Part shown: positions 7,610 to 15,809 of the stretch, piece by piece | How positions within the stretch are numbered: position 1 is the stretch's first letter | How the letters are laid out: each line of letters starts with the position of its first letter | Assembly: GCA_036310525.1 (NCBI GenBank) | Contig: JAXJRQ010000041.1 | Location: 1-21,439, forward strand | Direction of reading: 5' to 3' | DNA length: 21,439 nucleotides | Origin: UBA4716 sp036310525 | GTDB lineage: Bacteria; Bacillota; Clostridia; UBA1381 | The notes under the pieces: model-generated | What the model was told of the DNA's origin: nothing | The model's database searches: none | What the model saw: only the letters and a program-made list of their open reading frames with translations | Program-made: the position numbers and the translations under genes

Positions 7610-8004
7610 TGCAGATTACTATGCTTAAAAGTAAAATCCACCGTGCAACGGTTACGCAGTCGGAGCTTAATTATGTCGGAAGTATAACGATTGATGAAGA
7701 GCTTATGGAAGCATCGGGCATTTTTGAGTATGAAAAAGTGCAGATTGCCGACGTGGATAACGGAAACCGTTTTGAAACCTATGTGATTGCAGGTGAAAGA
7801 GGCAGCGGAGTAATATGCCTTAATGGTGCTGCGGCACGGTGCGTGAAGACGGGGGATAAGGTTATAATTATGTCCTATGCACTTATGTCACCTGAGGAGG
7901 TTAAGAATAATCCGCCCAAGGTGGTTTTTGTTGATGATGAAAATAAAATCACAAAAGTTTCGCATTATGAAAAACATGGACAGTTGTTTGAAGGAGAGGT
8001 GTAA
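7609..8004 (+). CDS. panD: Aspartate 1-decarboxylase (pyruvoyl type)
   Basis: PanD makes beta-alanine from aspartate, the second substrate of PanC. The 131-aa proenzyme has the self-cleavage site Gly24-Ser25 in LNYVGSITID; Ser25 becomes the pyruvoyl group after cleavage. KIHRATVT at the N-terminus and VICLNGAAARCVKTGD (around 70-83) are family-typical, as is the ending with VVFVDDENKI. Its stop codon lies within the first bases of the nested inverted-repeat element that separates panD from coaX, so the insertion may have set the exact C-terminus. The protein is only slightly longer than the usual 125-128 residues. Confidence 0.97.
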   Translation: MQITMLKSKIHRATVTQSELNYVGSITIDEELMEASGIFEYEKVQIADVDNGNRFETYVIAGERGSGVICLNGAAARCVKTGDKVIIMSYALMSPEEVKNNPPKVVFVDDENKITKVSHYEKHGQLFEGEV

Positions 8005-8252
8005 ATTGTAATTTATCGGTGTGTTTAAAATGATGATTGTAGGGGCGGATGCCCACATCCGCCCGTGAATATACAACGGGACGATGTGGGCATCGTCCCC
8101 TACGGCGGTAAATTATATACAGTTGCAAACAATTATCCCGCCGTAGGGACAGGCGTCCTCGACTGTCCGTTTATGGTTAATTTTACACGGACCGTCTGGA
8201 AGCCGGTCCCTACAATTATCATTGCAAACATCCCTATAAATTACAATTTACA
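8000..8252. repeat. 253-bp nested inverted-repeat (MITE-like) element
   Basis: The ends are imperfect 45-bp terminal inverted repeats, 8000-8044 and 8208-8252, identical at 39 of 45 positions by my alignment. Inside are four GC-rich hairpins of 26-27 bp in alternating orientation, each bounded by GTAGGG on one side and CCG or CCCG on the other: 8039-8065, 8077-8103, 8143-8169 and 8188-8213. The central part adds a perfect 10-bp inverted repeat, CCTACGGCGG at 8099-8108 and its complement at 8138-8147. No transposase is present. Similar GTAGGGGC...CCCG repeats are, as far as I recall, common between genes in gut Clostridia, but I cannot name the family. No convincing target-site duplication was found. 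It lies within the pan operon and would be transcribed. Confidence 0.85.
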
Positions 8253-8266
8253 GAAAGGAAAAGCAA

Positions 8267-9031
8267 ATGATTTTAGCTGTAGATATAGGAAATACAAACA
8301 TAGTTATAGGTTGCTGTGATGATAATAAAATTTTGTTCATAGAGCGACTGAGCACAAAGCATTCGGATACTGAGCTTGAATATGCAATTGCATTCAAGAA
8401 CGTACTTGAGCTTTACGGAATATGTGCCGAAGAAATATGCGGTGGGATTATTTCCTCAGTTGTGCCTGCGCTCACAAACGTCATAAAAAATTCCATCCAT
8501 AAAATAATAGACAAAGATGTTATGGTGGTAGGCCCAGGCATAAAAACGGGACTGAGCATATTAATTGACAATCCCGCACAGCTTGGAAGTGACCTTGTTG
8601 TGGACGCAGTTGCGGGTATAAACGAATACCCATTACCGCTTATAATAATTGATATGGGAACAGCTACAACTGTATCCGTAGTGGATGAGGATGAACGGTA
8701 TCTCGGTACAATGATTATTCCGGGAATGGGTGTTTCGCTTGATTCACTTGTAAGCCGTACATCGCAACTTTCAAAAATCAATCTTGATCCGCCAAAGAAC
8801 ATTATCGGTAAAAATACGGTGGAGGCGATGAAAAGCGGAATTTTATATTCAAATGCATCAGCTATTGACGGAATTATAGACAGAATTCAGGAAGAGATAG
8901 GCAAAAAAGCAACCGTTGTTGCAACGGGTGGACTTGCGGGCTCAGTAGTTCCGCTGTGTAAGCGTGAAATAATACTTGATGATGAACTGCTGCTTAAAGG
9001 CTTAATGATAATCTACAATAAAAACAATTAA
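8267..9031 (+). CDS. coaX: Type III pantothenate kinase
   Basis: CoaX phosphorylates pantothenate with ATP and is not inhibited by CoA, unlike CoaA. The 254-aa protein has the acetate kinase/Hsp70-like fold markers: MILAVDIGNTNIVIG (phosphate 1 loop), GIISSVVPALT, PGIKTGLSI, LGSDLVVDAVAG, then IIDMGTATTVSVVDE (phosphate 2) and TVVATGGLAG (adenosine motif). The ribosome site AAAGGA is just past the right end of the repeat element. It follows panD in the same direction with no recognisable terminator other than the element's own hairpins, so co-transcription with panBCD is likely. Its presence explains how this organism turns PanC product into the CoaBC substrate. Confidence 0.97.
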   Translation: MILAVDIGNTNIVIGCCDDNKILFIERLSTKHSDTELEYAIAFKNVLELYGICAEEICGGIISSVVPALTNVIKNSIHKIIDKDVMVVGPGIKTGLSILIDNPAQLGSDLVVDAVAGINEYPLPLIIIDMGTATTVSVVDEDERYLGTMIIPGMGVSLDSLVSRTSQLSKINLDPPKNIIGKNTVEAMKSGILYSNASAIDGIIDRIQEEIGKKATVVATGGLAGSVVPLCKREIILDDELLLKGLMIIYNKNN

Positions 9032-9048
9032 AACGGAACGGAGATATT

Positions 9049-10968
9049 ATGAAGATAGAACACAATTCAAGACTTGAATTTTACAGAACACCTTTCGGAG
9101 CGGTGACGTGCAAAACGGAAATAACTCTTAAGCTTGCTGTTTCGGGAGCAGGAATTCCCTCATCGGTAAAGGTGAAGTGGAATTTTGACGGTGAAGAGCA
9201 ACAAGATGCGGATATGTCTTATGTGTTCAGTATCGGTGATATGTCTGTTTACAGTGCAAAGCTTACTGCACCTGAAAAAACGGGTCTTATCTGGTATCAT
9301 TTTTCGCTTGTTACCGACGAGGGTGAAATATATTACGGAAACAATCCGCAAAATCTCGGCGGAATAGGTCAGATTTATACGGAAAAAGTAAATAATGCAT
9401 TTCAGATTACGGTGTATGATAAATCATATACCACTCCCGAATGGTTCAAAAGTGCAGTTGCGTATCAGATTTTTCCTGACCGGTTTTTTAACGGTAATGA
9501 GGACGGGAGTTTTCTCGGAAACAGAGAGGACATCATAAAACGGGCATGGAACGAACAACCATTTTATAAGGCGGAGCAGTTTGGCGGTGAGTACAGGTCA
9601 AACGACTTTTTCGGCGGGAATTTAAAAGGGATAATCAAAAAGCTTCCGTATCTTTCGGAGCTTGGAATATCGGTAATATACTTAAATCCGATATTTAAAG
9701 CGTATTCAAATCACAAATACGACACAGGTAGCTATGAAGAAATTGATCCGATGTTTGGTGACGAGGAGATATTTCGTGAGTTATGTGCTAAGGCGAAAGA
9801 GTACGGTATACGTATAATTCTTGACGGAGTATTTAATCATACAGGCTCAGACAGTATGTATTTTAATAAAAACGGAACGTACGATTCTTTGGGTGCGTAC
9901 CAGTCGCAAAATTCACCGTATTATTCATGGTACAGATTTGCACAGTGGCCTGATAATTATGAGTCGTGGTGGGGAATGCAGACGCTTCCTCAGGTTGAAG
10001 AAAACAGCGCAGAATACAGAAAATATATTCTTTCAGGTGATAATGCAATCATAAAAAAATGGCTAAGAAGCGGTGCTTCGGGGTGGAGACTTGATGTGGT
10101 GGATGAGCTTCCTGACAGCTTTGTGAAAGAGCTTCGTGAAAATGTGAAGTCGACAGACAAAGATGCTGTAATTATAGGCGAGGTCTGGGAGGATGCGTCA
10201 AATAAGGTTGCATACGGTGAAAAACGCAAATATTTTATGGGCGGTGAGCTTGATTCAGTAATGAATTACCCTATGCGAAGCGCATTGATAGACTTTGCGC
10301 TCGGGTATATTTCGGCGCATGATTTCAATGAAAGACTTATGAGCCTTAAGGAAAACTATCCGAAGCCTGCATATTATTCATTGCTTAATATGGTTTCTGG
10401 GCATGATGTTGAAAGAATTATGACACTGATGTGCGGTGCACCGTCACGCCATGACGTTGACAGGGCTTTTCAGGCGAATTATAATCCTGATGAGCAAACG
10501 TTGATTAAGGCTCAGAAAAAAGCAGCGGCAATAATGTCAATGCAGATGACACTTCCCGGTGTACCATGTGTTTTCTATGGTGACGAGATTGGAACTTTGG
10601 GGTATAGCGATCCGTTTTGCCGAGCACCGTTTGCGTGGGATAAAGCAGATAATAATGCCCTACGGGACGAATATATCAAAATGATTTCGTTAAGAAATAA
10701 TAACAGCACACTCGCAAAAGGTGAGTTTGAGGAAGTATATACTGTAGGCAGTGTTTATGGATTTATCCGATATGATGACAAAAAGAAATTTATCATTATT
10801 TCAAATATGAGCGATAAATATGAGAAAATACGTCTTGATGCTGCAAGATTTGACGTTTGCAGAATGGACAATGTATTTTGTAGTGATGAAGCTCACAATT
10901 CACAAAATGGAATATATTTTGTTTCGCTTTCGCCGTGGGAAGTTAAGATTTTTGAATGTGATAAATAA
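9049..10968 (+). CDS. GH13 alpha-amylase-family glycosidase (neopullulanase/cyclomaltodextrinase-like)
   Basis: The 639-aa protein has an N-terminal beta-rich domain (about 1-125, CBM34-like in position) and then a GH13 barrel. Visible motifs are AVAYQIFPDRFFNG, DGVFNH (259-264), GWRLDVVDE with the nucleophile Asp at about 349, GEVWED with the acid/base Glu at about 378, and VSGHDVER with the third Asp at about 453. A C-terminal beta domain ends the chain. There is no signal peptide, so it probably acts on imported malto-oligosaccharides, cyclodextrins or glycogen-derived glucans. It starts 17 bp after coaX behind CGGAG, so it looks like the last gene of the pan operon, an odd functional neighbour. 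The exact substrate cannot be set from motifs. Confidence 0.93.
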   Translation: MKIEHNSRLEFYRTPFGAVTCKTEITLKLAVSGAGIPSSVKVKWNFDGEEQQDADMSYVFSIGDMSVYSAKLTAPEKTGLIWYHFSLVTDEGEIYYGNNPQNLGGIGQIYTEKVNNAFQITVYDKSYTTPEWFKSAVAYQIFPDRFFNGNEDGSFLGNREDIIKRAWNEQPFYKAEQFGGEYRSNDFFGGNLKGIIKKLPYLSELGISVIYLNPIFKAYSNHKYDTGSYEEIDPMFGDEEIFRELCAKAKEYGIRIILDGVFNHTGSDSMYFNKNGTYDSLGAYQSQNSPYYSWYRFAQWPDNYESWWGMQTLPQVEENSAEYRKYILSGDNAIIKKWLRSGASGWRLDVVDELPDSFVKELRENVKSTDKDAVIIGEVWEDASNKVAYGEKRKYFMGGELDSVMNYPMRSALIDFALGYISAHDFNERLMSLKENYPKPAYYSLLNMVSGHDVERIMTLMCGAPSRHDVDRAFQANYNPDEQTLIKAQKKAAAIMSMQMTLPGVPCVFYGDEIGTLGYSDPFCRAPFAWDKADNNALRDEYIKMISLRNNNSTLAKGEFEEVYTVGSVYGFIRYDDKKKFIIISNMSDKYEKIRLDAARFDVCRMDNVFCSDEAHNSQNGIYFVSLSPWEVKIFECDK

Positions 10969-11006
10969 CAATATTTTCTTTATTAAAAATTATTATGTAA
11001 AACCGT

Positions 11007-11043
11007 AACAGTCACTCGTACGTGATGCGATGTGGCTGTTTTT
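11007..11043 (+). terminator. Terminator of the pan/GH13 operon
   Basis: Stem AACAGTCAC/GTGGCTGTT (11007-11015 with 11032-11040, one wobble) runs into TTTTT (11039-11043). It lies about 40 bp after the GH13 stop codon. Confidence 0.75.
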
Positions 11044-11094
11044 GTATAGAGGCGTCGCAGTGGCGGCAGGGCGCAAATAATTTATATAAAAGCA

Positions 11095-11124
11095 TTGACA
11101 TATTATATTGTTTGGATTTATAAT
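11095..11124 (+). promoter_or_regulatory. Promoter of the CCA-adding enzyme gene
   Basis: Perfect TTGACA (11095-11100) and TATAAT (11119-11124) with an 18-bp spacer. Confidence 0.85.
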
Positions 11125-11162
11125 TATCTGGTGAGATATTATTGTAGAGTGAGGTGATAACC

Positions 11163-12506
11163 GTGACAAATAAATTACCTGATGACGTGGTATATATCAT
11201 AAAAAAAATTACCGATGCAGGGTATGAAGCATATGTTGCAGGCGGAGCAGTGCGTGATATGATGATGGGCACAGAGCCGCATGATTATGACATTGCAACA
11301 TCGGCACGTCCTGAAACGATAAGGAGACTGTTTGACAGAACAATTGACACAGGTATTAAACACGGAACTGTTACGGTTATTATCAACAACACCGGTTATG
11401 AGCTGACAACCTTCAGACTTGACGGAGCCTATAAAGACGGCAGACATCCCGAGAGTGTGGAATTTGTGGACAGTGTATATACCGATTGCTCACGCAGGGA
11501 TTTTACCATTAATTCAATGATGTATGGCTATGACGGAGAAATTATTGATTTTTTCGGCGGTGCAATTGATATTGAAAAAAAGCTTATACGCTGTGTGGGT
11601 GAGCCGGAAGAACGTTTTATGGAGGATGCACTGCGCATGCTTCGTGCAGTGCGGTTTTGTGCGTCACTTTCATTTGAGCTGTCAGAGGATGTTGAAAAGG
11701 CAATAAAAAAATGCTCGATGCTTATAAAGCGTGTCAGCAATGAACGTGTTTTTGAAGAACTAAATAAAATACTTATATCACCCAATCCCGATTATATTCG
11801 GATGATTCACCGTCTTGGACTTCTGCAGTATATTATTCCGCAGCTTGACCGTTGCTTCGGTGAACCGCAGAAAAATAAATACCATGTATATGATGTGGGT
11901 GAGCATACAATGCAGGCGGTTAAAAATGCGCCGTGTAATCTGACGTTGCGTTGGGCGGCACTTTTGCATGACGTGGGTAAACCTGTTTGCTCCAGTACTG
12001 ATTCAGCAGGGATAATTCATTTTTACGGACATCACCGTGAAAGTGTGCGTATAGCGGTTGATGTACTGCATAAGCTTCATATGGATAAGGAAAGTATAAA
12101 AAATATTTCTATACTGATAGAAAATCATGATGTGCGTGTTGAACCATCGCTTCCATCGGTAAAACGAATGATGGCACGTACGGGTGAAGTACTGTTTGAA
12201 CTGCTTATGGAGCTTCAAAGAGCCGATAATAAGGCTAAAAATCCTGTTCACTTTGAAGAAAAAAATGCACGTATATGTGCCGCAGAGGATATATACCGCA
12301 GAATTATCGCCGAAGGACAGCCGTATCTTGTATCGCATCTTGTTATAAACGGACGTGATTTGCAGAAAATAGGATATAAACCGGGACGTCAGATTGGTGA
12401 CACACTGAAAATTCTGATTGATGAGGTTATTATAGATTCACGCCTTAACAATCGTGACTATCTTTTGAAACGTGCGGTAATTCTTCGCAGAAACTATAGA
12501 AGATAA
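11163..12506 (+). CDS. cca: CCA tRNA nucleotidyltransferase / poly(A) polymerase family
   Basis: The 447-aa protein is a class II nucleotidyltransferase that builds or repairs the CCA end of tRNAs. The head has GGAVRDMMMG (27-36) and the metal-binding DYD at 41-43. FRLDGAYKDGRHPESV and RRDFTIN (111-117) follow, then EDALRMLRAVRF (nucleobase/neck region). A C-terminal HD domain carries AALLHDVGKP (about 265-274). I place the start at GTG 11163, which has GAGGTGAT a few bases upstream; the GTG at 11154 is itself part of that ribosome site. It is a single-gene unit with its own strong promoter. CCA addition is the likely activity; poly(A) polymerase cannot be excluded by motif reading. Note that the tRNA in this window already encodes CCA. 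Confidence 0.93.
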   Translation: MTNKLPDDVVYIIKKITDAGYEAYVAGGAVRDMMMGTEPHDYDIATSARPETIRRLFDRTIDTGIKHGTVTVIINNTGYELTTFRLDGAYKDGRHPESVEFVDSVYTDCSRRDFTINSMMYGYDGEIIDFFGGAIDIEKKLIRCVGEPEERFMEDALRMLRAVRFCASLSFELSEDVEKAIKKCSMLIKRVSNERVFEELNKILISPNPDYIRMIHRLGLLQYIIPQLDRCFGEPQKNKYHVYDVGEHTMQAVKNAPCNLTLRWAALLHDVGKPVCSSTDSAGIIHFYGHHRESVRIAVDVLHKLHMDKESIKNISILIENHDVRVEPSLPSVKRMMARTGEVLFELLMELQRADNKAKNPVHFEEKNARICAAEDIYRRIIAEGQPYLVSHLVINGRDLQKIGYKPGRQIGDTLKILIDEVIIDSRLNNRDYLLKRAVILRRNYRR

Positions 12507-12629
12507 TAGTAACTTTATATATTTTTTGACGAAAAAAGTATGTAAAGATTGTATATTTCAAAAAAAAATAAAATTTTTTTAAAAAAGAGTAATAAAACAC
12601 TTGCAAAATTATAATTTATGTGTTAAAAT
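12507..12629 (+). promoter_or_regulatory. rpmB promoter with AT-rich upstream tract
   Basis: TTGCAA (12601-12606), 17 bp and TAAAAT (12624-12629), with an extended TGT before the -10. Upstream, about 12555-12600 is nearly pure A/T with long A- and T-runs. It may act as an UP element, or the A7/T7 run may act as a weak terminator for cca. Confidence 0.7.
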
Positions 12630-12672
12630 ACTACTTGATGTTCTATTAGATATGTTTTAGGAGGTGTTTTGA

Positions 12673-12861
12673 ATGGCTAAATGTGAAGTTTGCGGAAAGG
12701 GCGTTGCTTTCGGTATAAAGATGTCTCATTCACACAGAAGATCCAACAGAACCTGGAAACCCAATATAAGAAAGGTTAAGGCTGTTGTTAACGGTTCAGT
12801 TAAATCTGTTCATGTTTGCACTCGTTGCCTGCGTTCAGGAAAAGTACAGCGCGCAGTTTGA
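12673..12861 (+). CDS. rpmB: 50S ribosomal protein L28
   Basis: The 62-aa basic protein has the bacterial L28 pattern. It starts MAKCEVCGKG and continues with SHSHRRSNRTWKPN and VCTRCLRSGKVQR. It is the zinc-binding form, with two CxxC pairs (C4/C7 and C48/C51 region), in contrast to zinc-free L28 paralogs used under zinc limitation. The ribosome site AGGAGGTG precedes the ATG. It is monocistronic, with its own promoter and a strong terminator. Confidence 0.97.
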   Translation: MAKCEVCGKGVAFGIKMSHSHRRSNRTWKPNIRKVKAVVNGSVKSVHVCTRCLRSGKVQRAV

Positions 12862-12878
12862 TTTTGAATGACGATTCG

Positions 12879-12906
12879 AACAGCTTGCGAAAGCAAGCTG
12901 TTTTTT
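12879..12906 (+). terminator. rpmB terminator
   Basis: Stem CAGCTTGC/GCAAGCTG (12881-12888, 12893-12900) closes a GAAA tetraloop and is followed by TTTTTT. Confidence 0.93.
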
Positions 12907-12967
12907 CGTGGTATTAATGCAAAGTCATTACAATTAATTTACATTTTACTATTTTTACAATTTTCTT

Positions 12968-12996
12968 TTGCATTTTTACCGTTTATCTGTTATAAT
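12968..12996 (+). promoter_or_regulatory. murA promoter
   Basis: TTGCAT (12968-12973), 17 bp and TATAAT (12991-12996), with an extended TGT directly before the -10. Confidence 0.85.
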
Positions 12997-13051
12997 CTAT
13001 TTTAGACAATATTATTTTTTCGGATATATTTTACTAAAAGGGGTGTACCGA

Positions 13052-14332
13052 TTGGATAAACTCTTGATAAAAGGCGGAAACCGTCTTTGCGGAGAGGTAT
13101 CAATCAGCGGAGCAAAAAACGCTGCCGTTGCAATCCTTCCCGCCTGCTTGCTTGTAGACGGTCTGTGCAGAATTGAAAATCTGCCCGATATAAAAGACGT
13201 TAAATTATTTTTGAAAATTCTCGAAAACCTTAATGCGGAGGTTCGTTATATAGATAATAATACCGTGGAGATTGATTGCACGGACGTAAACTCGTATACA
13301 CCTATGGGCGATCTTACTCGCAGAATGCGCGGTTCAAGCTATCTTATGGGCGCACTTCTGGGAAGATTTCACAAGTTTTGTGTTGATTCTCCCGGCGGCT
13401 GTAATTTTGGTGTGCGTCCGATTGACCAGCATATTAAAAGCTTTGAAAGGCTTGGTGCTGTGATTGATACTTCAAGAGGAATGATTAAGGGCGACGCCGA
13501 AAATCTTGTCGGCGCAAACATATTTTTTGATATAGTGTCTGTGGGTGCAACTGTTAATGCGATGCTTGCCGCTGTAAAGGCAACCGGCACAACAGTGATT
13601 GAAAATGCCGCAAAGGAACCGCATATCGTTGATTTGGCGAACTTCCTTAATAATATGGGCGCAAATGTACGAGGTGCAGGTACGGATACTATAAAAATCA
13701 AAGGTGTAAGCAGCTTACACGGCGGTACTTATACAGTCATTCCTGACCAGATTGAAGCAGGAACATTTATGATTGCGGCGGCGGCTACACGTGGCGATGT
13801 CGTGATTCAGAATGTTATTCCTCGTCATCTTGATATTATCAGTGCAAAGCTTATTGAAGCAGGCGTTAAAGTGGAAAACAGAGATGACAGTGTCCGTGTT
13901 TGGGTTGAAGAGGGAACTGTATTTAAAAGACTTAATTTTATTGCGCTTCCGTATCCCGGCTATCCTACAGATATGCAGCCTCAGCTTGTTACATTCCTGA
14001 GCACTATTTCGGGAACAAGTACAGCTCGTGAGGGTGTATGGGATAATCGCTTCAAGTATGTTGAGGAATTAAAGCGCATGGGTGCCAATATCCGTGTTGA
14101 AGGTAAGCTTGCCATAATTGACGGCGTCGATAAGCTTCTCGGCTCACATGTGCGTGCGACCGATTTGCGTGCAGGTGCGGCAATGATTATTGCAGGACTT
14201 ATGGCTGACGGTTCTACGGAAATTACCGATATTTATCATATCGACAGAGGGTATGAAAATTTTGAAGAAAAGTTCGTTAAGCTCGGCGGAGATATTCGCA
14301 GAGTAACAGTTGTTGACGACATTTATGATTAA
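13052..14332 (+). CDS. murA: UDP-N-acetylglucosamine 1-carboxyvinyltransferase
   Basis: MurA transfers enolpyruvate from PEP to UDP-GlcNAc, the first committed step of peptidoglycan synthesis, and is the fosfomycin target. The 426-aa protein shows GAKNAAVAILPA (20-31), RRMRGSSYLMG, and the catalytic loop SPGGCNFGVRPID with the fosfomycin-reactive Cys at about 117. PDQIEAGTFMIAAAA, YPGYPTDMQPQ with the general-base-type Asp, and LRAGAAMIIAGLMA follow. The frame is open to 12968, but that lies in the promoter. TTG at 13052 has AAAAGGGGTG six bases upstream and gives the usual N-terminus DKLLIKGGNRL. Firmicutes often carry two MurA paralogs, and which one this is cannot be decided here. Confidence 0.95.
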   Translation: MDKLLIKGGNRLCGEVSISGAKNAAVAILPACLLVDGLCRIENLPDIKDVKLFLKILENLNAEVRYIDNNTVEIDCTDVNSYTPMGDLTRRMRGSSYLMGALLGRFHKFCVDSPGGCNFGVRPIDQHIKSFERLGAVIDTSRGMIKGDAENLVGANIFFDIVSVGATVNAMLAAVKATGTTVIENAAKEPHIVDLANFLNNMGANVRGAGTDTIKIKGVSSLHGGTYTVIPDQIEAGTFMIAAAATRGDVVIQNVIPRHLDIISAKLIEAGVKVENRDDSVRVWVEEGTVFKRLNFIALPYPGYPTDMQPQLVTFLSTISGTSTAREGVWDNRFKYVEELKRMGANIRVEGKLAIIDGVDKLLGSHVRATDLRAGAAMIIAGLMADGSTEITDIYHIDRGYENFEEKFVKLGGDIRRVTVVDDIYD

Positions 14333-14341
14333 TTAAAAAAT

Positions 14342-14374
14342 CAAAATAGGATGCATTTTATGCATCCTATTTTG
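14342..14374. terminator. Hairpin after murA, probable terminator
   Basis: A perfect 14-bp stem (14342-14355 with 14361-14374) with loop TTTTA has only a short T-run inside its 3' arm. Termination strength is uncertain; it may leave some read-through into the next gene. Confidence 0.65.
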
Positions 14375-14394
14375 GATTGCTATGGGGTTTAATT

Positions 14395-15201
14395 ATGTTA
14401 CAATTTGTATCACTTTTGAGTGGCTCTTCGGGAAATGCAGCATATATCAGTGACGGTAAGACACGAATTCTTGTCGATTGCGGTGCTTCGGGAAAAAAGA
14501 TTTCGGGTGCACTTAATGAAATCGGTGTTGCACCCGAAAGCATTGACGCAATGCTTATTACTCATGAACATTCAGATCATATTCAGGGTGCCGGTATAAT
14601 GGCACGCAGATATAAGCTTCCTATATATGCAACAGCACATACTCACCGTGAAATGAAAATCGGAGCAGTCGGGGAAGAAATGATAAAAGAGGTTTCTCCT
14701 GATAAAGCCTTTGAAATAGGTACTATAGGAATAACACCTTTCAAAATTCCTCACGATGCGGCAATGCCCGTGGGGTATACATTTTCGGATGGACACGAAA
14801 AAGCCGCTCTGGCAACGGACATCGGATGCATGAGTGATTATATTCTTTCACATTTATATGGAAGTAAAAAAATTATTCTTGAGTCAAATCATGATGTTGA
14901 AATGCTCAGAATGGGTGCATATCCTTATCCGCTTAAACAGCGAATTTTAAGCGATATAGGTCATTTGTCAAACAAAGCGGCGGCACAAACTGCACTTGAA
15001 CTTATAAACCATGGAACGGAACAGCTGATGCTCGGACATCTGAGTATACAGAATAATCTGCCTGAAATTGCAGTTATGGAAACATATAATCTGCTGACCG
15101 CTTCAGGAGTGAAGGTGGGTTTTGATGTAACATTACAGGTTGCCGACAGATACAAGGTGACGCAATTTGAAAAAATGCCTCAGAAAAAGGAGTCTGTATG
15201 A
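14395..15201 (+). CDS. walJ: MBL-fold metallohydrolase, WalJ/YycJ-like
   Basis: The 268-aa protein is of the metallo-beta-lactamase fold. It begins QFVSLLSGSSGNAAYI, typical of the YycJ/WalJ group, and has the metal motif THEHSDH (56-62). Further histidines follow in IPHDAAMPVG, LESNHDVEML, DIGHLSN and LMLGHLS. In Bacillus the orthologue sits in the walRK cluster and is linked to cell-wall/cell-division coordination; related proteins have exonuclease activity. The walRK genes are not here, but rlmH follows immediately, as in that cluster. I start at ATG 14395, which fits the family N-terminus; the ribosome site (TATGGGG) is weak. The stop codon overlaps the rlmH start in ATGA. Confidence 0.9.
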   Translation: MLQFVSLLSGSSGNAAYISDGKTRILVDCGASGKKISGALNEIGVAPESIDAMLITHEHSDHIQGAGIMARRYKLPIYATAHTHREMKIGAVGEEMIKEVSPDKAFEIGTIGITPFKIPHDAAMPVGYTFSDGHEKAALATDIGCMSDYILSHLYGSKKIILESNHDVEMLRMGAYPYPLKQRILSDIGHLSNKAAAQTALELINHGTEQLMLGHLSIQNNLPEIAVMETYNLLTASGVKVGFDVTLQVADRYKVTQFEKMPQKKESV

Positions 15202-15674
15202 ATATAAAGATAATTGCAGTGGGGAAGATAAAAGAAAAATATTTTACTGCGGCTGTAGACGAATACAGCAAGCGTATGTCACGGTTTGCAAAATTTGAGA
15301 TAATCGAAGTTCCTGACGAAAAAATTCCCGACAATGCTTCCGAAAAAGAGCAGGAAAGTGTAAAAGAAAAAGAGGGGAACGCCATACTCTCAAAGCTTAA
15401 GCCGGGTGACACTGTGATTGCAATGTGTATCGAGGGTTCTGAAATGTCAAGCGAAAAAATTGCTTCAAAAATTGAGCAAATATCACTTTCAAGCAGTAGT
15501 ATTGCTTTTATTATAGGCGGTTCGCTCGGTTTGCATGATTCAGTTAAAGCACGTGCAGATTTAAGACTGAGCTTCGGACCTGTTACGCTTCCGCATCAGC
15601 TTATGCGTGTTGTGCTTTGCGAGCAGATATACAGAGCATTTAAGATTAATCATAACGAAAGCTATCATAAATAA
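15198..15674 (+). CDS. rlmH: 23S rRNA (pseudouridine1915-N3)-methyltransferase
   Basis: RlmH (YbeA/YydA family, SPOUT fold) methylates pseudouridine 1915 in helix 69 of 23S rRNA in the assembled ribosome. The 158-aa length is standard. Diagnostic parts are the N-terminal IKIIAVGKIKEKYF, YSKRMSRFAKFEI, and the AdoMet-binding knot FIIGGSLGLHDSV (about 104-116). The C-terminal LPHQLMRVVLCEQIYRAFKI ends in SYHK. It overlaps walJ by 4 bp and its last codons lie in the terminator stem. Confidence 0.97.
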   Translation: MNIKIIAVGKIKEKYFTAAVDEYSKRMSRFAKFEIIEVPDEKIPDNASEKEQESVKEKEGNAILSKLKPGDTVIAMCIEGSEMSSEKIASKIEQISLSSSSIAFIIGGSLGLHDSVKARADLRLSFGPVTLPHQLMRVVLCEQIYRAFKINHNESYHK

Positions 15675-15703
15675 TGCAGTGCATTGTTTATGATAGCTTT
15701 TTT
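15658..15703 (+). terminator. Terminator of walJ-rlmH
   Basis: A perfect 14-bp stem, AAAGCTATCATAAA (15658-15671) with its complement at 15687-15700, has an inner ATGCA/TGCAT and continues into TTTTTT. The rlmH stop codon lies at the end of the first arm. Confidence 0.92.
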
Positions 15704-15809
15704 CTTATGTGCAAATTGAATTATTTGTCGAAAAAAAATCCAAAAGAGGTAAAAAGTTTGTGTAAAATAGAAAAAATTTAAAATAGTTGAAATAATGCAC
15801 AAAAAAAGC

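Noticed and set aside
8039..8213. Regularly spaced 27-bp hairpins resembling a CRISPR array
   Set aside because: The units alternate in orientation, differ in their cores, and the intervals are not uniform spacers. Together with the terminal inverted repeats this is a nested palindromic element, not CRISPR.
8065..8319. 84-codon open frame across the repeat element
   Set aside because: It lies almost wholly in the inverted-repeat element, lacks a ribosome site and runs into coaX in another frame.
12968..13051. Longer N-terminus of MurA starting at 12968
   Set aside because: That codon is the -35 box of the murA promoter. TTG 13052 has a ribosome site and gives the family start.
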